This document shows, piece after piece, positions 8,217 through 16,035 of a DNA stretch of 38,069 bases. Every line of letters begins with the position of its first letter. The first letter of the stretch is position 1. The notes below the pieces were generated by a model. The model was not told the DNA's origin, ran no database searches, and was given only the letters and a program-made list of their open reading frames with translations. Where the stretch lies: assembly GCA_964505555.1 (NCBI GenBank), contig CAZDIO010000105.1, forward strand, positions 1-38,069, given 5' to 3'. Origin of the DNA: CAZDIO01 sp964505555. GTDB taxonomy: Bacteria; Bdellovibrionota_C; UBA2361; SZUA-149; CAZDIO01. Position numbers and translations under genes: made by a program.

Positions 8217-8972
8217 CTAGTTTCTTTTCTGTGGCAAACTATTTCCAAAATAGATCTCCTGCAACAAAGGATTCTCCTTAACCCTCTCCGGAAGATCGTC
8301 AAGCACCACTGCACCCACATCAAGGACGATAATTCGGTTACAAAACTTTTGTATGAAATTTATATCGTGCTCAATAATGAGCACCGTTTTTCCTAGTATC
8401 TGCAGACGTTGAATGAGACTGGCCACATCTTCTTTCATCTTCGGAGAAACCCCCGCCGTGGGTTCATCAAGGAGAAACAGATCGGCTCCAAAGGAAAGGA
8501 CTCGCATGATCTCCAAAAGACGCTTCTCCCCGCCAGAAAGACTGCCTGCTTTATCCAACGCTTTTTGTTCGAGATTAATCTCTCCAAGCAACCGGTATGC
8601 TTCTTTAACAAAGTGACGATACTTTGCCGACCACGGAAAGAAACTTGCCCACGGGGATGAGCGTCCTTCAAGCGCGGTAATAATATTTTCAAGAAGGGTC
8701 ATCTCCTGAAAAACACCCGCATTTTGAAATACCCTGCCGATTCCACACCGTGCTCGTTGATGTGGTTTTGAAACGGTAATATCCTCTCCGCGAAAGATGA
8801 TACGGCCTGCGCTTGGGAGAAGAAATCCACTTAAACAATTAAAAAGTGTCGTTTTCCCACTTCCGTTTGGACCGATAATGCCAACCGTTTCTCCTTCAGC
8901 GATGGCGAAAGAAACTCCCTTTAAAATAGAGGAGTCCCCAAGTGAAAGTTTTAAGTCTTTTACCTCAAGCAT
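8217..8972 (-). CDS. livG: LivG-type ABC transporter ATPase
   Basis: A 251-residue ABC ATPase with Walker A GPNGSGKTTL (about residues 35-44), signature LSGGEKRLLEI, Walker B LFLLDEPTAGVSP and the H-switch in LIIEHDINFI. The long insert between the Q-loop (GIGRVFQNAGVF) and the signature is typical of LivG. It would energise uptake of branched-chain or related amino acids. It starts directly after the livM stop codon. No livF gene follows: the next thing downstream is the hairpin at 8102-8184 and then a gene on the other strand. Confidence 0.92.
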   Translation of the reverse strand: MLEVKDLKLSLGDSSILKGVSFAIAEGETVGIIGPNGSGKTTLFNCLSGFLLPSAGRIIFRGEDITVSKPHQRARCGIGRVFQNAGVFQEMTLLENIITALEGRSSPWASFFPWSAKYRHFVKEAYRLLGEINLEQKALDKAGSLSGGEKRLLEIMRVLSFGADLFLLDEPTAGVSPKMKEDVASLIQRLQILGKTVLIIEHDINFIQKFCNRIIVLDVGAVVLDDLPERVKENPLLQEIYFGNSLPQKRN

Positions 8973-9842
8973 TTAGATCCTTCGTTGTTGAGGAAATAAC
9001 GTATACCGGTTTATATACACAACAGAAAACAAAATCAGCGCATTAATCATCTGCCTCATTGGGCCAAGAATACTATCTGGTATCCCCACAAAACGAAGGA
9101 GCTCAGGAAGAGAGACAAGTACCAACGCCATTATCGTAACTCCCCAAAATGAACCGGGGCCACCAGCAACCACCACAGTAAATACGAAGATCATCTGCTC
9201 AATGGAAAAGGAATTTGGCTCAACGATTTGCAGATAATAGGCAAAAAGAGTTCCTGCAAGTGCGGCAAAGAGTGAGGAGATAAAAAAACTTAACCCTCGT
9301 ACTCGTGTTGTATATATCCCAAGTGAAAGCGCCCCATATTCTGATTCCGCTTGAGCTCTAAGACGTCGAGCGTAGGGGGTTTTAAAAAGAAACCATAAGA
9401 TCCCTTGGCAGAGAATGGTAAAAATCAATACAAGGAGGAGATAATTTTTCACCTCATAGAAATCAATTCCCCAAATTTCAGGCCGAGGTATTCCAGAAAT
9501 ACCTAATACTCCTCGGGTGAGGCTCTGCCAATTAATAATTACTGCGGTAACAAGTGAATTAAACGCCAGAGTTCCAATAATAAAATATTCTTCGGAGAGT
9601 CTAAGCGAGATCCCACCAATAATAAACGCAAAAACTCCGCCAAGAAACATGCTACACACCAGACAAAGCCAGAAGCTACATCCATAGCTCATCGTAAGAA
9701 TTGCGGTGGTATATGCACCAAGCGCAAACACCGCCGTATGAGAAAGGTTTAATAATCTCCCCATTCCAAAGGTGAGGTTAAAACTCTGCGACAAAATAAG
9801 ATAAATTCCAACTATTGAAAGAACGCTGTAAATGTATTCCAT
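8973..9842 (-). CDS. livM: LivM-type ABC transporter permease
   Basis: A 289-residue inner-membrane permease with about eight hydrophobic segments, starting MEYIYSVLSIVGIYLILSQS. The family signature region is NLTFGMGRLLNLSHTAVFALGAY, and the EAA-like segment appears near AGGPGSFWGVTIMALVLVSLPE. The open frame runs upstream to 9971, but those 43 residues are arginine-rich and overlap livH. The ATG at 9842 leaves a 7-base gap after livH and fits the family start. It pairs with LivH to form the channel. Confidence 0.92.
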   Translation of the reverse strand: MEYIYSVLSIVGIYLILSQSFNLTFGMGRLLNLSHTAVFALGAYTTAILTMSYGCSFWLCLVCSMFLGGVFAFIIGGISLRLSEEYFIIGTLAFNSLVTAVIINWQSLTRGVLGISGIPRPEIWGIDFYEVKNYLLLVLIFTILCQGILWFLFKTPYARRLRAQAESEYGALSLGIYTTRVRGLSFFISSLFAALAGTLFAYYLQIVEPNSFSIEQMIFVFTVVVAGGPGSFWGVTIMALVLVSLPELLRFVGIPDSILGPMRQMINALILFSVVYINRYTLFPQQRRI

Positions 9843-9849
9843 AACTTCT

Positions 9850-10740
9850 CTAGACCGTCCTTCCCTTCTTAGAGAACAACCCTTGCGGCCGCACAAGTAA
9901 GACAAAGATAATAATGAAAAACGCAAATGCATCCTTATACCCTGGGGGGATTGAAAATGCCCCAAAATCAAGACCCAAGCTTAAGTGCTCAATAAGCGCT
10001 AAGACATACGCCCCAAGGACCGTGCCCCAAATATTTCCGAGCCCTCCTAGGATCATCGAAGCAAACGCACGCAAGGTGTATTGATTTCCCATCGTGGGTT
10101 GAAGATTCGTATAGTACCCAAGAGATACTCCCGCAAAAGAAGCAAGGAGAATCCCCACCGTAAAAACCGCGATGACTACCTTCGTTTCATTGATGCCGAG
10201 ACTCGCACTTGCTTCTGGTTGTTGCGCAAGTGCTCGAATCTGCCTACCGATCGAACTGGAATGAATTACAAATGCACTAAAAGAGAGAATAATAATTGTT
10301 GCGGAGATAATGATTAACTCCACCGCAGTGACAATGACTCCAAATTTCTCAAAACGCATTGAACTTAATTCACTAGGAAGAGAGCGTACGGTCACCCCAA
10401 ATTTCATCGCGATAAACGATTCAAGAATTGTCGAAAGTGCGATCGTTGTTACAATAGGAAGGAGAAAATTCAATCGATAGAAAGGGGCGATAAATACTCG
10501 AAAGGAGCAGATACTAAAAAAAGTCATGATCAATAACGTTCCGACCGCAGCAGGAGCAAAGGAGAGTTTCAGTTCTTCGTTAAGAAAGTAAAACGTATAC
10601 GCACCGATCATCATCAGATGACCTTGGGCGAAGTTAAATATGCGAAGCAGGCTAAAACCAAGTGAAAACCCCACACTCACCAGGGCATAGATACTCCCGG
10701 TAACAAGTGCATTAATCAGCAGTTGGGGGAGAATATCCAT
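9850..10740 (-). CDS. livH: LivH-type ABC transporter permease
   Basis: A 296-residue permease beginning MDILPQLLINALVTGSIYAL, with the LivH hallmark GFSLGFSLLRIFNFAQGHLMMIGAY and the cytoplasmic-loop motif RALAQQPEASASLGIN. The tail GLFSKKGR is the usual LivH ending (RPQGLF..KG). It lies between the binding-protein gene (55-base gap) and livM (7-base gap), giving the order J-H-M-G on the minus strand. Confidence 0.93.
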   Translation of the reverse strand: MDILPQLLINALVTGSIYALVSVGFSLGFSLLRIFNFAQGHLMMIGAYTFYFLNEELKLSFAPAAVGTLLIMTFFSICSFRVFIAPFYRLNFLLPIVTTIALSTILESFIAMKFGVTVRSLPSELSSMRFEKFGVIVTAVELIIISATIIILSFSAFVIHSSSIGRQIRALAQQPEASASLGINETKVVIAVFTVGILLASFAGVSLGYYTNLQPTMGNQYTLRAFASMILGGLGNIWGTVLGAYVLALIEHLSLGLDFGAFSIPPGYKDAFAFFIIIFVLLVRPQGLFSKKGRTV

Positions 10741-10795
10741 GGTCTTCTACAAACAAAATAGCCCTTGGTTTATAGGGGGTGATAGGTGCGATTCT

Positions 10796-11878
10796 TTATT
10801 TTTCTTCAACAAATCCATCTTCTGTAATTCGCATCACGGCAAGTCGCGATTTTAGAAAGTGATCGTCTTCGGTGCTGATAATTTCAAAATCTCCAAGCGC
10901 TCCACGTTGTTTTCCAGAGCGAAGAATTTTTGAGCGAAGATCCTCGTTACTCTCTCCTTCTTTTAACAAACGATCAACAAGGTAGATAAGATCATAGTGC
11001 ACGGCAGCACCGGAGATAATATTGTCGTTTTTGTACTTCGCCAAATACTTTTTTCTAAAATCATCAGTAATCCCCACCGTTACAAACCATGCTCCAACAA
11101 GAGCGTTGTTTGAAGCCTTCACCTCATCAGTGTTATTTAAATTTTCACATCCACATATCTGCGCTGTAATTCCCAACTCCTTCGCTTGCTTTGCAAAGGT
11201 TCCAAGCTGTCCTGGATTAAGGCAGATAACGATCGCATCTGCCATCTTCGCCTTCACTTTTGAGAGGTACGTTTTATAATCTCCTGCTTCAGGTGGGTAT
11301 TGTTCGCTAAGGATCAGCTTGTTTTTAGGAAATGAGTTAAGAAACCCCTTCTCCATAGAAAGTGGATAATCATTTATTGAAACGATCGTCGCAACCCGTT
11401 GATATCCTCGCTTAAGCGACTCAGCGGCAATCATTTCCCCCTCTTCACGTCCACTCATGTAGGTACGAATCACATACTTTCGACCAACAGAGACAGCCTC
11501 ATCGCTTGCCCATGCAAGGTGAAGTTTTTTTCGTTGTTCCGCTAATGGCGCCACCGCCTTTCCCGGCGCAGAAGCCCCAGAGATAACCAGATCGACGTTG
11601 TCTACCTCGGTAAGTTTTTTAAATGCAGACACGGTATTTGTGGTAATGAATCGGTCGTCTTCATACACGACCTCGATATTTTTTGCTTGTAACTCCTCTT
11701 TGGCGAGCTCAATTCCATTTCTCATCGCAATGCCATAAAACTGCGCTGGCCCAGAGAGAGCAGAGATTACTCCGATTTTTATTTTTTTTGGTGCCGTCTC
11801 CTCCGCACAAAGAGATCCAATTCCACTAGTTACAAATCCAACAACAAGCCATAGAAAAATCGCCCTCCTGAGTTTCAT
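10796..11878 (-). CDS. ABC transporter substrate-binding protein (LivJ/LivK type), copy 2
   Basis: A 360-residue protein with a signal peptide (cleavage near GSLCAEE) and a periplasmic-binding-protein type I domain starting IKIGVISALSGPAQFYG. The ATG at 11878 has a strong GGAGG about 10 bases upstream. It is the first transporter gene of the livJ-H-M-G unit and the paralogue of the plus-strand gene at 6985-8064. The two proteins probably share one set of permeases and differ in ligand. smpB ends 21 bases upstream, so read-through from smpB is likely. Confidence 0.92.
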   Translation of the reverse strand: MKLRRAIFLWLVVGFVTSGIGSLCAEETAPKKIKIGVISALSGPAQFYGIAMRNGIELAKEELQAKNIEVVYEDDRFITTNTVSAFKKLTEVDNVDLVISGASAPGKAVAPLAEQRKKLHLAWASDEAVSVGRKYVIRTYMSGREEGEMIAAESLKRGYQRVATIVSINDYPLSMEKGFLNSFPKNKLILSEQYPPEAGDYKTYLSKVKAKMADAIVICLNPGQLGTFAKQAKELGITAQICGCENLNNTDEVKASNNALVGAWFVTVGITDDFRKKYLAKYKNDNIISGAAVHYDLIYLVDRLLKEGESNEDLRSKILRSGKQRGALGDFEIISTEDDHFLKSRLAVMRITEDGFVEEK

Positions 11879-11899
11879 CTCTTTGATTCCTCCGATCCT

Positions 11900-12379
11900 C
11901 TATCTTTGTTTCATTACCCGTTCAATTTCTCGTTGTGCTTCTCTCTCTTTAATATCTTCTCTTTTATCATGAAGCTTCTTCCCACGCGCTATTCCAAACT
12001 CCAATTTGCAACGACCACCTTTAAAGTAAGCGCGAAGTGGAATAAGCGTCAGCCCCTTCTTTTTGGTCTGATCAACTAAACGTACAATCTCAATATGATG
12101 GAGAAGGAGTTTCTTCTCACGAAGAGGCTCGTGCGAACCAACGGGCGAGTGTGCATACGGTCCAACATGACATCCAACAAGAAACACCTCACTACCTGAA
12201 ACCTTGATATAACTCTCCTTTAAATTCATATTCCCTTCGCGGATCGACTTTACCTCACTCCCTTTGAGCACCATCCCCGCCTCAAATACATCCAAAATCT
12301 CATAATCGCGCCGTGCCTGCTTGTTAACAGCGGCAATTAATACACCCTCTCCTTCGTTCTTTTCTTTATTCTTTCCCAC
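11900..12379 (-). CDS. smpB: SsrA-binding protein SmpB
   Basis: A 159-residue protein that binds tmRNA and delivers it to stalled ribosomes. Family marks are NKQARRDYEILDVFEAGMVLKGSEVKSIR, NLKESYIKV, REKKLLLHH and the basic tail GKKLHDKREDIKEREAQREI. I chose the GTG at 12379, which gives the usual short lysine-rich head (GKNKEKNEGEG). The frame is open to an ATG at 12457, but the added 26 residues do not resemble SmpB and lie next to the repeat at 12458. The tmRNA gene itself is not in the window. Confidence 0.94.
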   Translation of the reverse strand: MGKNKEKNEGEGVLIAAVNKQARRDYEILDVFEAGMVLKGSEVKSIREGNMNLKESYIKVSGSEVFLVGCHVGPYAHSPVGSHEPLREKKLLLHHIEIVRLVDQTKKKGLTLIPLRAYFKGGRCKLEFGIARGKKLHDKREDIKEREAQREIERVMKQR

Positions 12380-12457
12380 GGTGTTTATATAGCAGAGAAG
12401 GAAACTGCTGTAACGTTCAGATCCGAACCTAATAACTCCACACTTCGCTCTCCTCAA

Positions 12458-12614
12458 CTTAGACTTATCTTTATACTTAACCTAAACTTCGACTTGCTCT
12501 TGCTCCTACTCTGCAAAAAGAAACTTAATTATACTCTTGAACTATTATTTTTAGAGCAAGTGCAGGTGCAAGTCGAAGTTTAGGTTAAGCTTAAGCGTAA
12601 GTATAAGACTAAAG
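12458..12614. repeat. hexamer-phased hairpin repeat, copy 1
   Basis: Left arm about 12458-12512, right arm about 12553-12614. The arms are built from degenerate six-base units, in the left arm CTTnnn-like (cttaga, cttatc, cttaac, ctaaac, ttcgac, ttgctc) and in the right arm AAGnnn-like (agtgca, ggtgca, agtcga, agttta, ggttaa). Copies at 26135-26270 and 37869-37939 share the core AGAGCAAGTGCAGGTGCAAG or its complement. The element lies just upstream of smpB. No coding potential is apparent. Confidence 0.8.
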
Positions 12615-12638
12615 CCTTTAACAAAATGACGTTTCATT

Positions 12639-12740
12639 CCTGTCGTTGCGAGCTAAGCGAAGCAATCTCGAACCCTTATAAACAATAGGAGATTGCGTCG
12701 CTTCGCCCGGCGGCCGGGCCTCCCGGCTCGCAACGACAGG
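12639..12740. repeat. GCGAAGCAATCTC hairpin repeat, copy 2 (with GC-rich insert)
   Basis: Left arm 12639-12669 (CCTGTCGTTGCGAGC...CAATCTC) pairs with 12689-12740. The right arm is broken by about 21 extra bases rich in C and G (around 12706-12726), which can themselves fold (CCCGGCGGCCGGG). The element is flanked by a 24-bp direct repeat with one mismatch, 12606-12629 and 12766-12789 (agactaaagcctNtaacaaaatga), and an inverted TCATTTTGTTA also occurs on the right side. Together with the copy-1 hexamer hairpin it fills the gene-free stretch 12380-12808. Confidence 0.85.
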
Positions 12741-12808
12741 TGTTTTCATTTTGTTAGACGCTCTTAGACTAAAGCCTCTAACAAAATGAAAAGCTTGTCA
12801 CAAATTTA

Positions 12809-13684
12809 TCATTTTATCGCAATTGATAACCGAACGTTATCAATAAGTCGTACCCCATTTACAAAAACAGCAACGAGAAGCTGTGCTGAGGGGTTGATCT
12901 CATTTACCGGCTCAAGCGTTTCGGGATGGACGATCTCTACATAGTCAATCTTTATGAGCGCACTTTGTGCGATCTGATCTCGAACAGATTGGGTGACCTT
13001 TGCTACCGATCTTTCTCCCTGAAGAACCTGTTCCTGTGCATTCTTTAATGCTCGTGGAATTCCGAGTGCTTGTAAACGTCCCTCTTTATTCAGACGAAGA
13101 TTTCTCGAACTCATCGCCAAACCATCTTCATCCCGGACAGTCGGTCCAACGATTAACTCAATAGGAAACCGTTGATCAGCGATCATTTCGGAGATCACCT
13201 TTGCTTGTTGATAATCCTTTGCTCCAAAAACGGCGACATCCGGAGAGACGATATGAAAGAGGATAGAAACAACGGTGACCACACCATCAAAGTGCCCTGG
13301 TCGGGTAGCGCCGCAGAGTCCTCGGCTACATTTACCAGCAACGACTTTAACGGTTTCACCGTTTTTGTAGGCATCAATCCCCGCAGGGTAGATCTCTTCT
13401 GTTTCAGGCATAAAAAGAACATCTACTCCAGCTTTTTTTGCAAGAGCTGCATCAACATCAAACGTCTTTGGATAATTTTCAAAATCCGATGAAACATTAA
13501 ATTGTGTTGGGTTTACAAAAAGAGACATCACTACATAGTCGCTATGCTTCTTGGCGATCTCTACCAGACTCAGGTGCGCAGGATGGAGCGCTCCCATCGT
13601 GGGAACAAAAGAGATTTTTTTTCCACTACTCCTTATTGCCGCAAGTTGTGATTGAATCTCTGATGCCGTCTTAAGAATTAGCAT
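12809..13684 (-). CDS. panC: pantothenate synthetase
   Basis: A 291-residue enzyme that joins pantoate and beta-alanine with ATP to give pantothenate. Motifs: VPTMGALHPAHLSLVEIA (the HIGH-like site), SLFVNPTQFN, FGAKDYQQ, GPTVRDEDGLAMSSRN (the KMSKS-like region) and the C-terminal dimer segment ending LIDNVRLS. Its start overlaps the end of panB by 14 bases, so the two are translated together. The usual third gene panD is not here. Confidence 0.97.
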   Translation of the reverse strand: MLILKTASEIQSQLAAIRSSGKKISFVPTMGALHPAHLSLVEIAKKHSDYVVMSLFVNPTQFNVSSDFENYPKTFDVDAALAKKAGVDVLFMPETEEIYPAGIDAYKNGETVKVVAGKCSRGLCGATRPGHFDGVVTVVSILFHIVSPDVAVFGAKDYQQAKVISEMIADQRFPIELIVGPTVRDEDGLAMSSRNLRLNKEGRLQALGIPRALKNAQEQVLQGERSVAKVTQSVRDQIAQSALIKIDYVEIVHPETLEPVNEINPSAQLLVAVFVNGVRLIDNVRLSIAIK

Positions 13685-14564
13685 GCTTTTTCTCTATAAC
13701 TTTCTCTATGCCGTTTGCTGTTGCTATCGTCCCTTCAGATTCTTCACGAGGTAGCTGATAGCTATTTTCTATCGCTGGAAACTCTTCTGAGCGCACCTCA
13801 CGAATAAACTCCCCAACAGCGCTGCGGATCGTTTCATCAAGATTTGCATATTTTTTTACAAACTTAGGAACTTGCTGACTCACCCCGAGGAGATCATGAA
13901 CCACAAGCACCTGACCCGAGCAGGACACTCCTGCTCCAATACCAATAGTGGGGATGGTAAGTGCCTCTGTGATTTTTGACGCAAGCTCAGAAGGGATCCC
14001 TTCAAGAACCACACTAAACGCCCCTGCCTCTTGAACAGCGTTTGCATCCTCAAATAAACGTGAAGCGGAACCTGGACCAACTCCACGTTCCTTACCCTGA
14101 ATACGGTGACCTCCCATCCGGTGGTAACTCTGAGGAGTCAGCCCGATGTGTCCCATGACGGGAATATCTGCATCAACAATTCGTTTGATTGCCTCAGAAA
14201 CACCTATTCCACCTTCAAGCTTTACTGCTGAAACTCCAGTTTCTTTTACTAACCTTCCCGCTGCCGCAAGCGCTTCTTTGGGACCCAATTGGTAAGACAT
14301 AAAGGGCATATCAGCGACAACGAGCGCGCGCTGACATCCTCGCATCACAGCGCGTGAATGATAAATGATATCTTCTACGGTAACTGAAAGGGTCGTTTGG
14401 TGACCTTGAATAACAGTGCCTAAGGAGTCACCAACAAGAATAATGTCAACACCAGCCTCATCAAGGATACGCGCTGTTGGAAAATCGTATGCAGTAAGCA
14501 TGACAATCTTCTCATTTCGCCGCCGCATCCGAACGATATCTGGAACAAAAACTTTTTGTTTCAT
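13671..14564 (-). CDS. panB: 3-methyl-2-oxobutanoate hydroxymethyltransferase
   Basis: A 297-residue enzyme forming ketopantoate from 2-oxoisovalerate and methylene-tetrahydrofolate, the first step of pantothenate synthesis. Motifs: MLTAYDFPTARILDEAGVD, LVGDSLGTVIQGHQTTL, VKLEGG, GHIGLTPQS and TIGIGAG. The ATG at 14564 has GAGG 12 bases upstream. An ATG at 14618 would add 18 unlike-family residues. It forms the panBC pair and is divergent from nagZ, with about 190 bases of shared promoter region. Confidence 0.97.
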   Translation of the reverse strand: MKQKVFVPDIVRMRRRNEKIVMLTAYDFPTARILDEAGVDIILVGDSLGTVIQGHQTTLSVTVEDIIYHSRAVMRGCQRALVVADMPFMSYQLGPKEALAAAGRLVKETGVSAVKLEGGIGVSEAIKRIVDADIPVMGHIGLTPQSYHRMGGHRIQGKERGVGPGSASRLFEDANAVQEAGAFSVVLEGIPSELASKITEALTIPTIGIGAGVSCSGQVLVVHDLLGVSQQVPKFVKKYANLDETIRSAVGEFIREVRSEEFPAIENSYQLPREESEGTIATANGIEKVIEKKHANS

Positions 14565-14736
14565 AGTAGTGCTTAACCTCCAACGGCTTTTCAACGGTGA
14601 AATAATAACACATTTCACTTATGAATTGCCACAAGCGCCAGCATCTGCGTTCTCTGTGTCCTCTACGGTAAAATAGCAGCTTTTCTTAGAAGGCTATCAC
14701 TTAACTGTTTCATTGACTTTTGTCGTTAAGGCTTGT

Positions 14737-14752
14737 AAGGAATTAATTCCTT
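14737..14752. promoter_or_regulatory. 16-bp perfect palindrome over the nagZ ribosome site
   Basis: AAGGAATTAATTCCTT is a perfect palindrome ending one base before the nagZ ATG at 14754, and its left half contains the only purine-rich candidate ribosome site. It could be an operator, or a short hairpin that hides the ribosome site. No regulator is evident nearby. Confidence 0.4.
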
Positions 14753-14753
14753 T

Positions 14754-15866
14754 ATGTCTCACACTTTCAAGCAGATCCCACTTCAGCAGATCGGAGCGCA
14801 TTTTATCGTCGGGCTTTCCGCCTCGACGCTTCTTCCTGAGGAAGAACTCCTTCTTGAGGAGTTACGTCCGGCAGGAATCATCCTCTTCTCTCACAATATT
14901 GAAAAAAACAGCGCCTCCTGGAAACAACAACTACAAACATTAATTGCTTCTGCAAAAAAAGCGTCGAAGCGAAAAGATTTTCTTGTTTCTATTGATCATG
15001 AGGGGGGAAAAGTTCACCGACTTATTTCTCCAGTCACTCACTTTCCAGAAGCCCAACAGTGGGCTTCGTATGCCTATGAAGTGGGCAAAGTCTTTGCCCG
15101 GGAACTTCGTTCACTTTCTTTTAACCTCAACTTTGCCCCGGTTCTTGACATTGACTCAGAACCTCAAAATCCCATAATCGGCAAGCGTGCTTTTGGAAAA
15201 ACAGCTGAAGTTGTCAGTGCTGCCGCCATAAACTTTTTTCGTGGCGCAACCGAAGAAGGAATTCTCTCCTGTGGAAAGCACTTTCCCGGGCATGGCGCTA
15301 CGATAAAGGATTCTCACCTTGAACTTCCTCGGGTGGATGCTAAAAGAGAGATCCTTTTTTCACGAGAGCTTCTTCCATTTAAAAAATTTATTGAAACTGG
15401 AATTCATCTGTTGATGACAGCACATGTGCTCTATCCAGCCTTAGATGATAAACGCCCAGGTACCATCTCACCAAAAATTATATCGAACTTACTTCGAAAT
15501 GAGCTTGGCTATAAACACGTTGTGATTTCTGATGCACTAGAAATGAAAGCACTTTCTGATCAAACGGACTCCTCACTTGGCGTTTCCTGTCTTAAGGCAG
15601 GAGTCGATATTATGCTCATCGGACAATCAAAAGAGATTTCACCTCTTCAACGAGCAAAGAATCAAGCACTTGAGATCAATGCAGCCCTTGAGCGAGGGGA
15701 GCTTTCTAAAACTGTAATTGAGGAATCTGACAAACGACTCCAAGAACTCTTCTCTTATCTGGGAACTATTCAGAAAAAAACCTCGCCAATCCCTTCAGAA
15801 AAGGCTCTTGGCTGCGATGAGCATCTTGCCTTACTAAAGAAAATTGAAACCTCCGCGCTGGTCTAA
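14754..15866 (+). CDS. nagZ: beta-N-acetylhexosaminidase (GH3, NagZ type)
   Basis: A 370-residue glycoside hydrolase family 3 enzyme of the NagZ type, which removes GlcNAc from anhydro-muropeptides during cell-wall recycling. Motifs: SIDHEGGKVHRL (about 79-90), NFAPVLDI, KHFPGHGATIKDSH at 175-188 with the Asp/His pair typical of NagZ, and the nucleophile Asp260 in VISDALEMKAL. There is no signal peptide, which fits a cytoplasmic enzyme. The single GH3 domain without a second domain also fits NagZ. The hairpin repeat at 15898-15975 lies just downstream. Confidence 0.9.
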   Translation: MSHTFKQIPLQQIGAHFIVGLSASTLLPEEELLLEELRPAGIILFSHNIEKNSASWKQQLQTLIASAKKASKRKDFLVSIDHEGGKVHRLISPVTHFPEAQQWASYAYEVGKVFARELRSLSFNLNFAPVLDIDSEPQNPIIGKRAFGKTAEVVSAAAINFFRGATEEGILSCGKHFPGHGATIKDSHLELPRVDAKREILFSRELLPFKKFIETGIHLLMTAHVLYPALDDKRPGTISPKIISNLLRNELGYKHVVISDALEMKALSDQTDSSLGVSCLKAGVDIMLIGQSKEISPLQRAKNQALEINAALERGELSKTVIEESDKRLQELFSYLGTIQKKTSPIPSEKALGCDEHLALLKKIETSALV

Positions 15867-15897
15867 GGTCACTACCTTCTCAACAAAATAGGAACTT

Positions 15898-15975
15898 CTG
15901 TCGTTGCGAGCGAAGCGAAGCAATCTCATATTACTAAAAGGGTTCGAGATTGCTTCGCTTCGCTCGCAACGACAG
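15898..15975. repeat. GCGAAGCAATCTC hairpin repeat, copy 3
   Basis: Perfect 30-bp inverted arms at 15898-15927 and 15946-15975 with an 18-base spacer. The sequence CTGTCGTTGCGAGCGAAGCG is shared with the copies at about 12639 and (in the inner arms) at 75-157. It is in the 3' region between nagZ and the convergent SseB-like gene and could end transcription from either side. This repeat type is widespread in bacterial genomes and is probably a non-autonomous mobile or REP-like element. Confidence 0.88.
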
Positions 15976-16035
15976 TGTGATGTAATTCTGTGTTCAATTA
16001 AGAACTATAAAGCTTTCATGTCTACAAATAAAACT

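Noticed and set aside
9843..9971. Longer start for livM
   Set aside because: The added residues overlap livH, are arginine-rich and do not resemble the family; the ATG at 9842 fits spacing and homology.
12458..12614. CRISPR-like or tandem-repeat array
   Set aside because: The units are six bases, degenerate and arranged as a hairpin. There are no spacers and no cas genes.
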